A stretch of 64,000 bases of DNA from Eretmocerus hayati (lineage: Eukaryota; Arthropoda; Insecta; Hymenoptera; Aphelinidae), in assembly GCA_029851415.1 (NCBI GenBank), contig CM056741.1, forward strand, positions 84,830,282-84,894,281, given 5' to 3'. A program made the position numbers and the translations under genes. The stretch's first letter is position 1. Every line of letters starts with the position of its first letter. Positions 8,523 through 21,800 of the stretch are shown here, one piece after another. The notes beneath the pieces are model-generated. The model ran no database searches. It was not told the DNA's origin and saw only the letters and a list, made by a program, of their open reading frames with translations.

Positions 8523-10885
8523 ATATGATTTGCCGGGACCCTTAAAAAACTGAAAATTACCTTGAACTTGCTCGTCTGCTGCTTCGCATTTGCTTTTTCT
8601 ATTTGCATTGGCAATGATCAAACAGAGAAAAAGCATAATCCGAACCCCCAACGTGCCCTAGAAATTGATGAAAAATCGAGAAAGCAAGAGTGATGGAAAT
8701 TTCAGTTACTATCATGACTTCATGAGTTTTCCAAGCAATGGTTATCCTTGTCAAAAGAATGAAGCTTCGCAACTATACATCCCTGAAAATTGCATCGAAT
8801 CGGTGTCTTCAATCAGTTAGACACTTTACTAAATTGTACTTGCCGACATTGTCAGGAGTAGGATTCATTCTGATTATTTTGGAGGTATAAGATGAATTGA
8901 ATGGGGAAAATTGAAGCAGGAGTTTGTCACTTATAGCAAAATCATAACTCAAGCATCCAAAAGGCAATTCATGATGTCAATTTCAAGTTCTACATAATGA
9001 AACTTTCATAAAAAAGAAAAGGTCTACATAATGAAATCGTAAGAAATTCAGAATTATATGGTTCTCAAGTCATGATTGTGCTATAGGTAAGGAACTCGCA
9101 CTTATAGTAATAATGAAATACTCAGATTTATTCATGAACTTTATTATCTTGATTAAATAAATGTTGACAAAAACAAAAAATCAGTGGTGGCAGAATTGCT
9201 CGATGTTACTGAAACATCTGAAGAAAAAACACCTTGTCAAATCAATCAAAATCTGCATATGCATCTGCGCCATCAGATGCATATGCAACTCCTACTATAA
9301 TGAATCCAATCAAACTCCTGCGAGAACACATTACATCACTTATCTATGACAAGTCCTGGATTTTCTCATTATCACATCTTAAAACAATAAGATAGAAAAT
9401 AAAGAAATCACGAATGCTTTCTGTGAACGCAACAAAGTTTCATACTGCTGTTATCGACAGACAGTAAGCTTGATGAACTGAATGCATGTCCATCTGCCTG
9501 ATACGCGCAGCAGGAGATGAACATGAGAAAATTGTACAACTTTGGTGGGTACACCGGATTTAGAACTTGATACAATTCAAGAAGCAATCAATTTCTCAAT
9601 GAATCAATCATCAATTAATCACCTAAACAGCTCGTTTGGGACTATCGTTTGGGAAGCCCTAATTCGATACTTTGTGGATGCAGTAGTCATCTAAATCTCC
9701 GCTCTCTATTGTTCGATTAAAAATCATTCAGTCACTTCTCAGATAGAAATTAGACAACAATTGCCAAGAGGGCATTTTTTTCGAGGAATGTCTTATCTAT
9801 TTTTGGGGAAGACCCGGGTGATTGTAATATAAAATCATTTCATAAGAAAGCTGGAACATTTGAAAAAGCGTGTGAGCTAGACTGTGGTTGAATCTACCCA
9901 AACTCCACAAAGTATTGAAATTCTAGTTTGTAAGAGAAAATAGCTTTAAAGCTGGAACTACAACATCAAATACTTTCTTTCATGGAAGAATAAGAGTTGT
10001 CGCACAAAATTGACACCGCTCTGCCAAACAAAGTTTATTTATGTGGATCAAATTTTGATGGACATTTTTTTGTGATCAATTTCAGAAAAAAACTTTTCCG
10101 AAGTCAGTTTCACACTGAAATCTGTATAATCGAGTGATGATTCCAGTTTTTTTTCAAGTATTTTGAGACAATCTACACAAATCTCGGTATAATGAATTAT
10201 TCTGCCTCATGAGCAGTCAAACTCCTCTATTTTTCTACTAGATTATCATACAATATGATTTTTTCTTCTTCACTCAGAGCTAGTGTTTAGTTGATTAATT
10301 GATGATTGATTCATTGAGAAATTGATTGCTTTTTGAATTGTATCAAGTTCTGAATCCGTTGTACCCACCAAAGTTGTACAATTTTCTCATGTTCATCTCC
10401 TGCTGCGCGTGTCAGGCAGATGGACATGCATTCAGTTCATCAAGTTTACTGTCTGTCGATATCAGCAGTATGAAACTTTGTTGCGTTCACAGAAAGCATT
10501 CGTGATTTCTTTATTTTCTATCTTATTGTTTTAAGATGTGATAATGAGAAAATCCGGGACTTGTCATAGATAAGTGATGTGGAGTTTAGATCGAGCAGTC
10601 ACAGAGAGCAGACGTGTTTAAAACCAATACCTACGAGTAAATTTTGTGCCTGTTGCACTCTTGGGCACGGTACCAGTATCCCGCCAGGGATCAGTGTGCC
10701 ACAAGTGCAGTATGGCAAGCTCAACTACTCAGTCTAATCCTCGAGTTACTTTTTCTCGAATTGTGCAGCAAGCTCAGTGTCCAACAGACGAACAAGCAGT
10801 GATAGTGGATGCAGTTGGAGGTCACAGTATACAAGATTATGCTTTAGCTCTAGGCTCATTAATTAACCCACAGAATATTCATTAC

Positions 10886-12828
10886 TAGAGACCGGAATTT
10901 CGTGTCGTAAAAACTGTCGAAAAATGCCGTGTAAAATGTCGTGAAAATTGGCGAAACGTGCAGTAAAAATGGTCAAAACGTGTAATTACGAATCACTCTT
11001 TTTTTGCTCGAAATTGTGGTAAAAATCAGTTAAACTTTATTGAAACTCGTGATCATATACATCTCCATATTATCTTCATGTAAATTATGTCTCCTATCAC
11101 TCAGAATATATTTATAAAGAGAAAAAGACCTTTCGACTTCAACGGATGATAACGGGGCATATTTGTAATTTTGAATTATTGAAGGGTCCATTCGATTGAT
11201 CTCTTCGTCTTCAATTCCTTCTCCACTTTGCACACTCTTGATCTTTCTGAGGAATGTCAATCCTTCATTCTTTGCCAAAACATCGGTCATTTTTCTTTGT
11301 AATAGGGTGCCTTTTTCCTCCGGGATTTCATCGATTCTAGAGACGACCAAATCTATGCTTTCTATTTGATTTTGGAGGCTTTGTTTTGTTTCTATCAAGT
11401 CATCCATGCTTTTCGGTAGAAATGATAGATGTGTGAGCAAAAAAGTCAATTCGCTTTGGAGGTGTGGATCCTCTATCAATAATTTTGCTTTTCGAACTGA
11501 TTCAGCATTTTTTTCCAAACGATTCACAACATCTTTGAAGTTTTGGAAATTTTCTGCGTAAAACAAAGCCGCAGATAGCCAAGTCCCCCATCTTGTGATG
11601 ACTGGTACTGGAGGCAGGGGCATGTTAGGCATTATCTGTTTATACACGTCAACTCGTAAGGGAGCCTTCAAGAACATCTTTTTCCCACAACTCACGAGTT
11701 CGTTGACTTTAGGACACAAGTCTCTCAATTTTTCTGCGAGTCTATTGAGACCATGCATTATGCATGTGACATGATGTAAATTTTTATAAAACAATCTCAA
11801 GCCCTTGCCAGCCTTGATCATATACGGAGCAGCATCTGACACAAGGAGTAAAATCTTATCTTCGAATAAAATACTTTCGAAAAATCTTCTCAAATTTTGG
11901 TTGATAAAACGACTAATAGTTTCATGGTTCGTCCTTTCTAAGCGCTGACACGCTATCAAAAAAGTTTCCGACGCTGATTCTGCCCTCAATGTTCCAATCA
12001 ATAGATTCGCTATGCAATATCCTCTAGCGTCTGTACTTTCATCAACGCATATGTACAGATAATTCCCTCCTACAATTCTTCTGATTCTATCGATACACTG
12101 TGCATGAATTAGAGGAACATACACCTTTCGCAGGTTACTTTCTGATGGTATTTGTTGTTGCATATACTTCTGCAGGAAGTTCTTGAACGGGTCGGAATTT
12201 AGTTTATGTAATGGGATGTTAGATGCCACCAAAGCAAAGCAAAGATCAGCATAGAAAGCATTTTTCGGAGCCGAAGACTGAGAAGATTGAGTCAACAACG
12301 TCTGCTTCTCTTTGTTTTGATTTTTCTTGCGAGCTACCAATCCCGTATGCGCCGCTGAAATTGCGATCAACCCTTTCAGAATCTCACGAATATCGTTCTA
12401 AAATAGGCAGTCTAAGAAACGTTCAACCAACCTGTCAGAGCATGCGCATCGATTTGCGATTTCTTCTCACAGCCGACTGGTTTTGAACAGATATTACAAA
12501 ACACAACCTTTCCATCGGTGGTAAATACTTCGGATTCCTTATTATAAGGTGCAATCCACGATCGAAGCTTGGTACTGTAACTTTGCGCAACCTTAGGCAT
12601 TTTATGTATTCTCTACTAGAATTTCGATTTTTAGTTTAGGTTTAAACAAGTTTACTGTAATTTTGGTTTGTTGACCGAAAAAAGATGCGAATGGGTGGAG
12701 AAGAAGGTTATAAACTTTTTGAATCCATGGAAACGTTCGCTGAAAAATGGAACGTGCAATAACGTCGGATGTGTCACATCACGACAAAACGTGTCGTAAC
12801 ACGGAAATCCAGTCCACACGGAAATCTA
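10886..12828 (-). mobile_element. hAT transposon (CGGBP1-like), nested in LINE ORF1
   Basis: Ends are TAGAGACCGG and, on the other strand, TAGATTTCCG, with imperfect inner similarity. Both are flanked by the exact 8-bp duplication TTCATTAC (10878-10885, 12829-12836). Eight-base duplications are diagnostic for hAT. The element carries one transposase gene, apparently intact after splicing. Repeated CGTGTCGTAAAA-like words occur inside the ends. It is the youngest member of a three-level nest. Confidence 0.88.
11030..12600 (-). CDS. hAT transposase, CGGBP1-like, one intron, apparently intact
   Basis: Exon 1 (12600-12432) and exon 2 (12354-11030) flank a 77-bp GT-AG intron (12431-12355) and give about 497 residues. 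Exon 1 has the BED-like finger with Cys35, Cys38 and His53. Splicing adds a second His about six residues later, completing the finger. The catalytic core includes CVDESTDARG, LLLVSDAAPYM, HVTCIMHGLNRLAEKLR and TRWGTWL. The C-terminus has the dimerisation motif YAPLSSVEVERSFSLYKYIL. The length suits this compact subfamily related to CGG-repeat-binding protein 1. The protein would cut and rejoin DNA at the element ends in the nucleus. No stop or frameshift is visible if the intron is real, so the element may be or recently have been active. Confidence 0.85.
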
Positions 12829-13855
12829 TTCATTACCTTTCACGTATATCGAACAACAGAATATGTTTCTATTTATCGAGTGAAGATCTTGTAAACAAAC
12901 TAGTGGATAGCAAGACAGAAATCAAAGTCGGTTCTCAATCTCTACCACTTCGCCCATTGATTTCTAGAGCTATACGTATTATTATTTCCAACGTTAGACC
13001 CAGCATACCCAATGTTGTGATTTTGGAAGAACTCAAGAAAGTTGGGATAACTCCAGTCTCGCAAATTTCCCAAATCAAGTGCAGTGTAAATGTTCAAGGT
13101 TATGCCCATATAATGAGCTTTTGGCGCCAAGTATTTCTAAACCCCGAGGATTTGGAAAAACTTCCAGGCAACATGAATATCCAGGTGAATAATTCATCTT
13201 TTTGGATCCACCTTTCTCACGAAAAACTTGTGTGCTACCTCTGCAAGGAGGAAGGGCACGCAGCCAGACACTGCAAGAATGTAGAGACCCCACCAAACGC
13301 ATCATCAACACCCGAAAGATCAGAAGCAGTTTCCCAGGAAATTACTTCACAAGTTGTGACAGAGAATGTGAATTCGGATATGGAGCAATTGATAAAAGAC
13401 CTCCTTCAGACACTGCAACTGTATGCAGTGCGGAGGACTTGAATCCAACGCTCTCCGATGAAACCCAAAAGGAGGCAACTGAAAGCAGAAAAAAGAAAAA
13501 ATCAAGAGACAAGCGAACAGCACCGACATCGATCGCCAACTAGAGCCAGCACGTAACTATATCATGAGTCAAGATTTGAAGCATCCTCTCAATTACGACG
13601 ATTTTGCTTCATTTCTCCTCAAAACCCATGGGAATCCAGATGTTCGATCTACAGCAGCAGAAATTACCGAAAATTTTGACTCACTAGATGAAATGTTGAG
13701 TGGAGTGTACGATCACCTTACCGATCCAGTTTTGAAAAGCAGAATCACTAAAATGAAGAAAAAACTCACTACCAAAGATTCCGATAAGAATGATGTGAAT
13801 GACACAACATCCGATGGTCTCGAAACGAATGAAGAAATACTAACGGACAATTGAA

Positions 13856-16800
13856 ATGGCGCAATCATCATCGAGTAGTAATCATTCAACTACGGAAGAT
13901 TCAATGGAGTACAAACCGATGCCTCTTCGAGTTCTATTTTGGAATGCTCGAAGCATCAAAGAACGTGTACAAGAACTTCCAAGAATTTTAGCGGGAGTGG
14001 ACATCTTCGTATGTGTGGAATCCTGGCTTACAGAAGAAGATAAAACTATATTTGCAACTGGATACGTGCAGTACAAGAAGAATAGAGACTACTCGACAGG
14101 TGGCGGAATCATCATTTTAGTGCGTAAGAATATTCCTTTCCAAGGAATAAATAATATTCAGGCCCCTCATATTTCTGTCGAAGTTTGCGGTATTCGTCTC
14201 ACACATACAAACCCACCATGAGACATCATAGCGTGCTATAGAACCCCAAGTCACATCCATCGCACTCTCAGCCAAGCTCAATGGGATACCATTATCAATA
14301 ACGTAGATGACAACAGAGCGACTCTGCTCATGGGCGACTTTAACGCTCACAATGTTATTTGGAATTGTAATTATACCGATAGTAATGGTGATAGTTTGAA
14401 GAACAGTATAGAGAATCATGATTTATTCCTTCATAATAATGATGCAATTACTAGGTCTGACTTTAGACAAAACAAACACTCGAATATTGATTTAATTTTC
14501 TCAACGATGGATATAGCACAAGAAATTGATGTGACTGTGATGAATGAGACTTGGGGCTCTGACCACTATCCAATTATATGTAATGTAGGAGTTGTAAGAG
14601 ATATTTATGAGAAAAAAACATTCAGACTCCACACCTTGCGCACGAACTGGGATAACTTCGAAAATTATCTTGAAGAGAATTACGAAATTTTCTTTTCTGT
14701 TGAATATGATGAATCTCCAGCAAATGAAAAGATGAAAACATTCATTAATATCATTACATCTGCTATTCAATTTTCAACTCCGAAAAAGAAAAAAGTCAAT
14801 CGTAAGATACACAGGAATCCCGCTCCATGGTGGGATGAAGAGTGTAATGAGGTAAAAGATAATCGAAGTAAAGCTTTTAAAAAGTGGAAACGTACGCATG
14901 AGTTGAATGATCTCATTGAATACTACAAATTAGCCGCGATTGCTACGAAAACATTCAGAAGAAAGAAACGGGACTCTTTTAGAAAATTTGCTGAATCTAT
15001 ACATTTTAGAACTAACCCAAATTATGTCTGGTCAAAATGTAAGGTATTCAAAAACAGATGGGTGAAAATCAATCAATCGCACAGCGATAAAAATTTACAA
15101 ACAGAAGAGGCAATAAAAAATGCCACGTTCAAAATCAGCCCTCCGTGGGTACATACTGATCCGAATAGAATCCCTGAATGCGCTGAGAACGAATTTCTTA
15201 GTGCAAGTTTCGATTTTGTAGAGTTCAATACGGTACTAAACATGGCGAATGACAAGTCATCGCCAGGCATGGACGGGATAGATTATTCGACTTTAAAGAG
15301 ACTCCCGCTCCAATACAAGCTTTTGCTTTTGGATATATTCAATGAGATGTATCGAACTTATGCGTATCCTGAAGAGTGGAAGGACTCATATGTCCACTTC
15401 ATTGAAAAAAGTAACAACGGTGTCAGGCCGATTTCTCTAACATCTTGCATTTGTAAATTATTTGAGGGACTTGTTAAAAATAGATTGCAGTGGTGGTGTG
15501 AGTCGTGTGATATTTTACCGAAAAGCCAATCAGGGTTTCGAAAAGGCAAGTCGTGCGCCGATAATCTTGCATATCTCACTTTGCATATTGATCAAGCCTT
15601 CGCCAAATCGCAGGACGTTTTGGCCGGCTTCCTCGATGTAAACGCAGCTTTTGACAGCGTTGTCTCCGGTTTACTCATGGATAAATTAGCAGAAATTGGT
15701 TGCCCGGAGAATCTTGTAAAATTCGTGAAATTTTTGATTCATGAAAGGAGAATATACACAGATTTGTTGGGCCAACAGTACAGACTCTCAGGTAAAGGCG
15801 TTCATCAGGGTGGAGTTTTGAGTCCCCTGCTCTACTCAATCTATGTTAAGGACATTGGGAAAAATTTACCCAAGAGTATTTTGATACTTCAATTCGCTGA
15901 CGATGTTGCTATCTTCTTGAAAATGACACGCTCTTGCAAACCAGTTGAACTTTTTCCAAGAACTTTATCACTCATTCAGGATAATTTGTTTCAACTTGGA
16001 TTGGACTTAGCGCCACATAAAACAGTTGTGATACATTTCAGTAAAAATAGCTTCACTCCTGGTCAAACTGAAATCCAAATTGGGGGATATCGAATCAAGT
16101 CGAGCGAGACAGCACGATTCCTTGGCATCATATTTGATTATAAATTGTCCTCCACACAACAAATTGATAAAGTAAAAAGAAGTTGTACTCGTGCTTCCAA
16201 TATAATTGAATACCTCTGCGGTACTTGGTGGGGCTCATCACCCAATACCCTGCTTATTTTGTACAAAAGTTTCGTAAGATCTATTTTGGACTACGGATGT
16301 TTTGCTTACTTTCCAATAAAACAGCAAGCAATTGACGATCTTGAGAAAATACAACGGTCAGCTATTCGAAAAGCTCTTGGGTATCGTGTTAGCACGCCCA
16401 ATAATGTGATTCTTGCTGAATCAAAGTTACTATTGATTGAAGAACGGGCGAAATACCTTTGTAATAATTTTATATGTAAATCTGTTTCCAATAAAAATTC
16501 GGTCATGTATGACTTCATCACGAAGAAAAGTTTGTGCAAACAGAAAAAAGTTCGATTGCTACAAGAATGTATTGAAGCGCTACCGTAAGATTCAATAGAA
16601 TCCTTGGAAAACTATAATATGTATAGATATGAATACAGCACGTTGAATACATGTGTACCTGTTAACACAGAGTTAGGGCAAGAAATTAGAAACAGCTCAG
16701 ATCCGAATCAGCTGATAGAACCATTCATTTGGTTGAACAATATACGCGCGATATATACAGACGGGAGTAAAATTTCGAATGAACAAGTAGGTGTTGCCTG

Positions 16801-17620
16801 TCACTGCCCAGACCTGGAGCTTGAAATCACGAAATCTCTTGATAACAAAGCCTCTGTGTATACAGCAGAATGTGTTGCTATATATGAAGCAATGAATATT
16901 ATATACTCCAACCCTCATAATAACTACACAATATTTTCGGATAGTCTCAGCGTGATTCAGAGTATAAAATGTCCGACCACAAAGGTCAATGTGAATAAAT
17001 TCATTCTTGAAATTAAGAGGCTGTACAATGAAATCAAAGCAGCACACCCTCTCATGTCTATTTCTATCTGCTGGATTCCATCCCATATCGGAATCGTCGG
17101 CAACGAAAGAGCTGATGAACTTGCCAAGCTTGCAACAGATTTACCTGTAGATTTATCAATTGCGATTCCATTCACAGACTTCCAAGCGTATCACAAGAAA
17201 CAGGCTCATGAAGCTACTTGCAGAACAATAGAAGAAGAGGGGCAAAAAACAGGAAAATTATATTTTGAGTTGTTTCACAAAGGAAAGTCAAAGCCGTGGT
17301 TCACCAAAGTAAATGCTCTACGGGAGATCATAGTCTCTATAAATAGATGGCGGTCCAATCATTACAACTTGGCGGCCTCTTTGGCCAGGGTCAAAATTAT
17401 AAAAAGTTCTAAATGTCTATGTGACAAATATGATGAAGATCTGAATCATGTAATTTGGCAGTGTAACTTGTGCAATGATGAGAGACCGAATTTCCTTAAG
17501 AAATTACGAAACATAAATCTTCATCTACCATTACAAATTAAGAATATAATTGAAATTCCGAATGTCAAAGCATGTCAATATATAGTTGAATTTTTGAAAT
17601 CTTGTAACAAGTTAGTTTAA
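13856..17620 (+). pseudogene. LINE ORF2: endonuclease, reverse transcriptase, RNase H (two nonsense codons)
   Basis: A single frame of about 1,254 codons, broken only by TGA at 14219-14221 and TAA at 16586-16588. Domains in order: apurinic-type endonuclease (FWNARSIKERV, MGDFNAHNVIWN, SDHYPI); reverse transcriptase with QSGFRKGKSCADN, GVHQGGVLSPLLYSIYV and the catalytic QFADDVAIF box; thumb region with SFVRSILDYG; RNase H with IYTDGSK, AECVAIYEAM, IFSDSLSVIQS and WIPSHIGIVGNERADELA; and a C-terminal Cys-His cluster (CLCDKYDEDLNHVIWQC). The product would nick target DNA and reverse-transcribe its own RNA. RNase H after RT places it in the I/Jockey group. Two point nonsense mutations in 3.8 kb indicate recent inactivation. 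Confidence 0.9.
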
Positions 17621-18539
17621 TTTAGATATAAGAATATGTACAGATTCTGTATAGCTGAATAGTCCTTCATGGACTCATATGCTTCAAATAAAAAGAAAAA
17701 AAAAAAAAAAAAAGATAAGTGATGTAATGTGTTCTCGCAGGCGTTTGATTGGATTCATTATAGTAGAACTTGCATATGCATCTGATGGCGCAGATGCATA
17801 TGCAGATTTTGATTGATTTGATAAGGTGTTTTTTCTTCAGATGTTTCAGTAACATCGAGCAATTCTGCTACCGCTGATTTTTTGTTTTTGTCAACATTTA
17901 TTTAATCAAGATAATAAAGTTCATTATTGAATCTGAGTATTTCATTATTACTATAAGTGCAAGTTTCTTACCTATAGCACAATCATGACTTGAGAAGCAT
18001 ATAATTCTGAATTTCTTACGATTTCATTATATAGACCTTGTTTTTTCTTATGAAAGTTTCATTATGTAGAACTTGAAATTGACATCATGAATTGCCTTTT
18101 GGATGCTTGAGTTATGATTTTGCTATAAGTGACAAACTCCTGCTTCAATTTTCTCCATTCAATTCATCCTATACCTCCAAAATAATCAGAATGAATCCTA
18201 CTCCTGACAATGTCGGCAAGTACAATTTAGTAAAGTGTCTAACTGATTGAAGACACCGATTCGATGCAATTTTCAGGGATGTATAGTTGCGAAGCTTCAT
18301 TTTTTTGACAAGGATAACCATTGCTTGGAAAACTCATGAAGTCATGATAGTAACTGAAATTTCCATCACTCTTGCTTTCTCGATTTTTCATCAATTTCTA
18401 GGGCACGTTGGGGGTTCGGATTATGCTTTTTCTCTGTTTGATCATTGCCAATGCAAATAGAAAAAGCAAAAGCGAAGCAGCAGACGAGCAAGTTCAAGGT
18501 AATTTTCAGTTTTTTAAGGGTCCCGGCAAATCATATTCG

Positions 18540-18862
18540 CTGAAATTTCAGTGGAAATTCTCACTGGTGAATCAGTGAAGCTCACTGATCAATCAGTGAT
18601 ACTCACTGAAGCTTCAGTGACACTCACTGAAACTTCAGTGATCAGGACCCGTCCGACCCCCGACGTCACTGAAGTTTCAGTGAATTATCTCACTGATTCT
18701 TCAGTGACCCTCACTGAAACTTCAGTGATCAGGACCCGTCCGACCCTCGAGGTCACTGAAATTTCAGTGAGGGTCACTGATGACTTCAGTGCATATGCAC
18801 TGAAGTCATCAGTCAAAGTTGATCCGTAATGCACTGAAGTTCAGTGGATTCTCACTGATGGA
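18540..18862. repeat. Right subterminal array of TCACTGA-N-TCAGTGA palindromes
   Basis: Mirror image of the array at 8196-8522 in the right arm of the fold-back element, with the same unit order reversed. Confidence 0.8.
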
Positions 18863-18875
18863 TACGGAGAGAGTA

Positions 18876-21800
18876 GAGAGATGCAATGTGAAGAATGTTG
18901 CGTCCGTGATAAGAACATTAATCCTGTACTAATTCCGAACAGAATTGAATGAAACAATAGATCATAGCGTGATCATTACGATGAATAAGTCCTTCCAAGA
19001 ACCTTATATTTTATCCTTTTTTTCTGTGCAATCCTATTCTGCCCTGACGCACAGGAAAGAAAACTCTGAACAAAAATTCTGACTATGACTCGGCAAATGA
19101 TTATTTTTAAGAAAATTATCTCGGCTTCGGAGTTCAAATAGTTTCAGATTCGTAGAATCACGCATGTGCGCAGAAATGGCTGGTTTCTCATTGGTCAGAT
19201 GGAACATTTCAAATCAATCACCGAAAAAAACCGCAGGACCAGCAAAAGCATATTCAGTTTCACATCAGTTTTCTCTGTAAGACCATACAATTCTGCACCA
19301 GAAACCATTTCCTAGAAAGTTTGATGGACACTCGATGGATTTATGAAAAAATTCATAAGACGCATTGGCTGATATTTCTAACTGCGTGAAGAATTACACT
19401 GTCGGTGAAAATTCTGAGCTCATCCAATTTCATTTTCGATTTCGTAAGTTGAATCAGTCGGCTGTACTTGATGGTGAAGTACTCTACCTTGGGTGATTTT
19501 GGAGGTATTTTTGCGTACTAAACGAGATTGACACTTGCAAAAGTATCAATTTTGCCAATTTCTGCGAGAATCTTTTGGCTCTTGCCAGTTTGAAGCACAT
19601 GAATGTTTTGATATGAGGAATGTGAGGCCCATAAATTGTGTGTACAGTTTCAGAATCTGCTTCTGAATGTCCCTGGATGGCAACTCAGTCCGAAGAACGA
19701 CATTCTTGTCGAGTAGAGTCTTTCCGCCACAAATAGCACTATTTTTAATGGAAGACGAAGAAATTCACTTTGAGTGGTATATTTAGAAGATTTCCCGTTC
19801 TGTTGATCAAACTATACATGATTATATTCCATGATCAATGTATTTCTCCGTTTCCCTTGGATTACAGTGCCGAATTCCGCAAATAATCTCTCCTCAAAGG
19901 AAATGTCACAGCTCGGACTACGAATGGTGTAGAGAGTCGTTAGAAAACGAATATTGAAGCTGTAGACTCGGATTTATATATCTCATAACTCCCATCTCCA
20001 AACATTCATGTTCCTCAAACTTGCACAAGCCAAGAGCACCTCTCAAAAATCGTCTAGATTGACACTTATACAAGCTAATATTAGAAAGGTCCCGATTTTT
20101 TCGATAAAAATGAATAGTACCATGTTGAAAAACGAGAAGAGACCTTGACAATGAGCCCTGGTAAACGTATCTACGATCAATTAGAGTGGAGCGGTTCAAC
20201 TCCAAGAATGGAAATGATATTGTCGAATGAGCCAAATATATGTAAAGTAAAAAAATTATCAATAGTCGCGAATTGCGTTCAAACAATTTGAGGACAATCG
20301 GAAATTTTAGAGTCCTTCATTTGCAGACACCTCATATACTCAATGTGATTAATTTTGGACTAAGAGAATGAGAAATTTCTAACTTGCACGGATCAATCTG
20401 AAATCTTTTGCTACGAAAGTACTCAGTGCAATATAGAGATCAGCCCCAAACCACAAGAGTTGGCGGGGAAGAGCTGTTATCGTCAATAATTATTATCACA
20501 GTTATTGTAAAATCCAAGGGAGCAACGAAAGTTTTTCATAAAAACCACGCAATTCGAAAATAAAATTCATTCCACATCGTAATGACATAATCCAGAACGC
20601 ATAAATTATCGCAAATGACGATTGGTGTCAGCATTAAAAAAAAAATTTCAATTAGATTACGAATTTTCTGTTGACCTACACTGCCGGTCATTTGTATAAG
20701 TCTATGTGTATGAAAAAATTCCAGTTTCGGAAATTCGATTTTCCCCGTCTCGTCATCCAAGACCAAGTTTACCTTGCCACACTTTTCATCTTTCTCCAAG
20801 TATCTCGAGGATCCTTTGGAGTTTTCTGCTTGTGATACAACGTGCAGATTTTTGGTAAGCCAAGTTGAATCTTTGGAAAAATTGGTGGGTATTGGGTAGA
20901 AATTTACACCTTTGCAAGCCAGATACTAATAGTTTTTTGATTGAAATACTCCAAAAAGCATTTCCAAGTAGTAGTGAAGAGCTTCAAAATCCATTCTTGG
21001 AAGTGAATGTAGGTCAATCCTGTTCTGAGAAATGATGTTTTTATGGGCGAAATATTGATGTGAAAATATGGACCAGTCATAGAAAAAACGATGATAAAGG
21101 CTCATATTTCCACTGGTACAAGGGTAGTTTCCCGCGAAACAGACTTACGAAGAAGGTTCATGTCTCAAACATTTTTCTTGGCTTTTCTATTCGATTATAT
21201 GATACAAAATTTGAATTTGCACCACCTATGGGGCCCCAAAAATTTTTTCCAGGTATCACCAGCGTACATTACTTTTTTCTTTTGAATCATCTGAGACTAG
21301 AAAGTTTTAGTATTCTGTTCAATAAAATGCATTTTTTTCGGATCCGTTCAGAGATACATAAATGCGGTTCGCGGCATTCGAAAGATATTGGAAAAACCTA
21401 TCGGAATCGGTTCTGTTCACTTGATTTCGAGGTCTTGAGTGATTTTATCGGGCAGAATAGTGAAAACCATAAGTAATTAAATTCTTTAGAACCCCAAGTT
21501 CTTAGAACCCTGATAATCTGATTTTTCCATATGAAACCTAGTATTCTATTAGAAAATAATAGTCCCAAACTCTTTTTTTCCTTGTGCATTTTGTGCGCAT
21601 GCGGAGCAGTTTGGATTCTTCCAACCAATTCAATTGAGAAGCCAAGAGAATTCTCTTCAAAATGAATACTTTCGAAATTCAATGTGCAGGAACAGATTTT
21701 TCAAATTTATAATGTTGATATTTCTGGTGCATACAAAATTTTAACCGGTAGTGTGTGACTCACACAAGATTTTTTTATTACTACCTTTATGGCAAATGGA

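Larger units (their letters stand above)
10712..13854 (+). pseudogene. LINE ORF1 (zinc-knuckle nucleic-acid-binding protein), interrupted
   Basis: The first in-frame ATG (10712) opens MASSTTQSNPRVTF. The frame runs to the hAT insertion at 10886 and resumes in the correct frame at 12837, so excision of the hAT with one 8-bp duplication would restore it. The middle part (about 12837-13250) is RNA-binding-like. CYLCKEEGHAARHC (near 13230-13275) is a single CCHC zinc knuckle. Two frame changes follow: one near 13400-13440, and one probably in the A-rich run at 13490-13503. The C-terminal part (13564-13854) is acidic and ends 1 bp before the ORF2 ATG. ORF1 proteins of this group coat LINE RNA and act as chaperones. 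Indels in homopolymer runs could also be sequencing error. Confidence 0.8.
10581..17712 (+). mobile_element. Full-length LINE (I/Jockey group with RNase H)
   Basis: A 7.1-kb insertion bounded by the direct duplication AGATAAGTGATGT (10568-10580 and 17713-17725), which lies in the right arm of the fold-back element and matches the uninterrupted left arm. It starts with a short 5' UTR (GGAGTTTAGATCGAGCAG), has ORF1 and ORF2, and ends in AATAAA (17687-17692) and a poly(A) run. ORF1 is itself interrupted by a 1,943-bp hAT element. Stripped of that, the LINE is about 5.2 kb. It is probably inactive because of stops in ORF2 and shifts in ORF1, yet only lightly damaged. Confidence 0.9.
8186..18873. 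mobile_element. Large fold-back element, split by a LINE
   Basis: The termini are CTCTCTCCGTATCC and its complement, each flanked by TA (8184-8185 and 18874-18875). Arms of about 1.4 kb (left ~8186-9625; right ~10285-10580 continuing at 17726-18873) are inverted copies with few visible differences, around a ~660-bp loop (~9626-10284) without reading frames. Without the inserted LINE and one target duplication the element is about 3.54 kb. Its subterminal DNA holds the TCAGTGA palindrome arrays. TA duplication and end sequence recall Tc1/mariner-type non-autonomous elements, but such long arms are unusual. No transposase gene is present. Confidence 0.8.
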
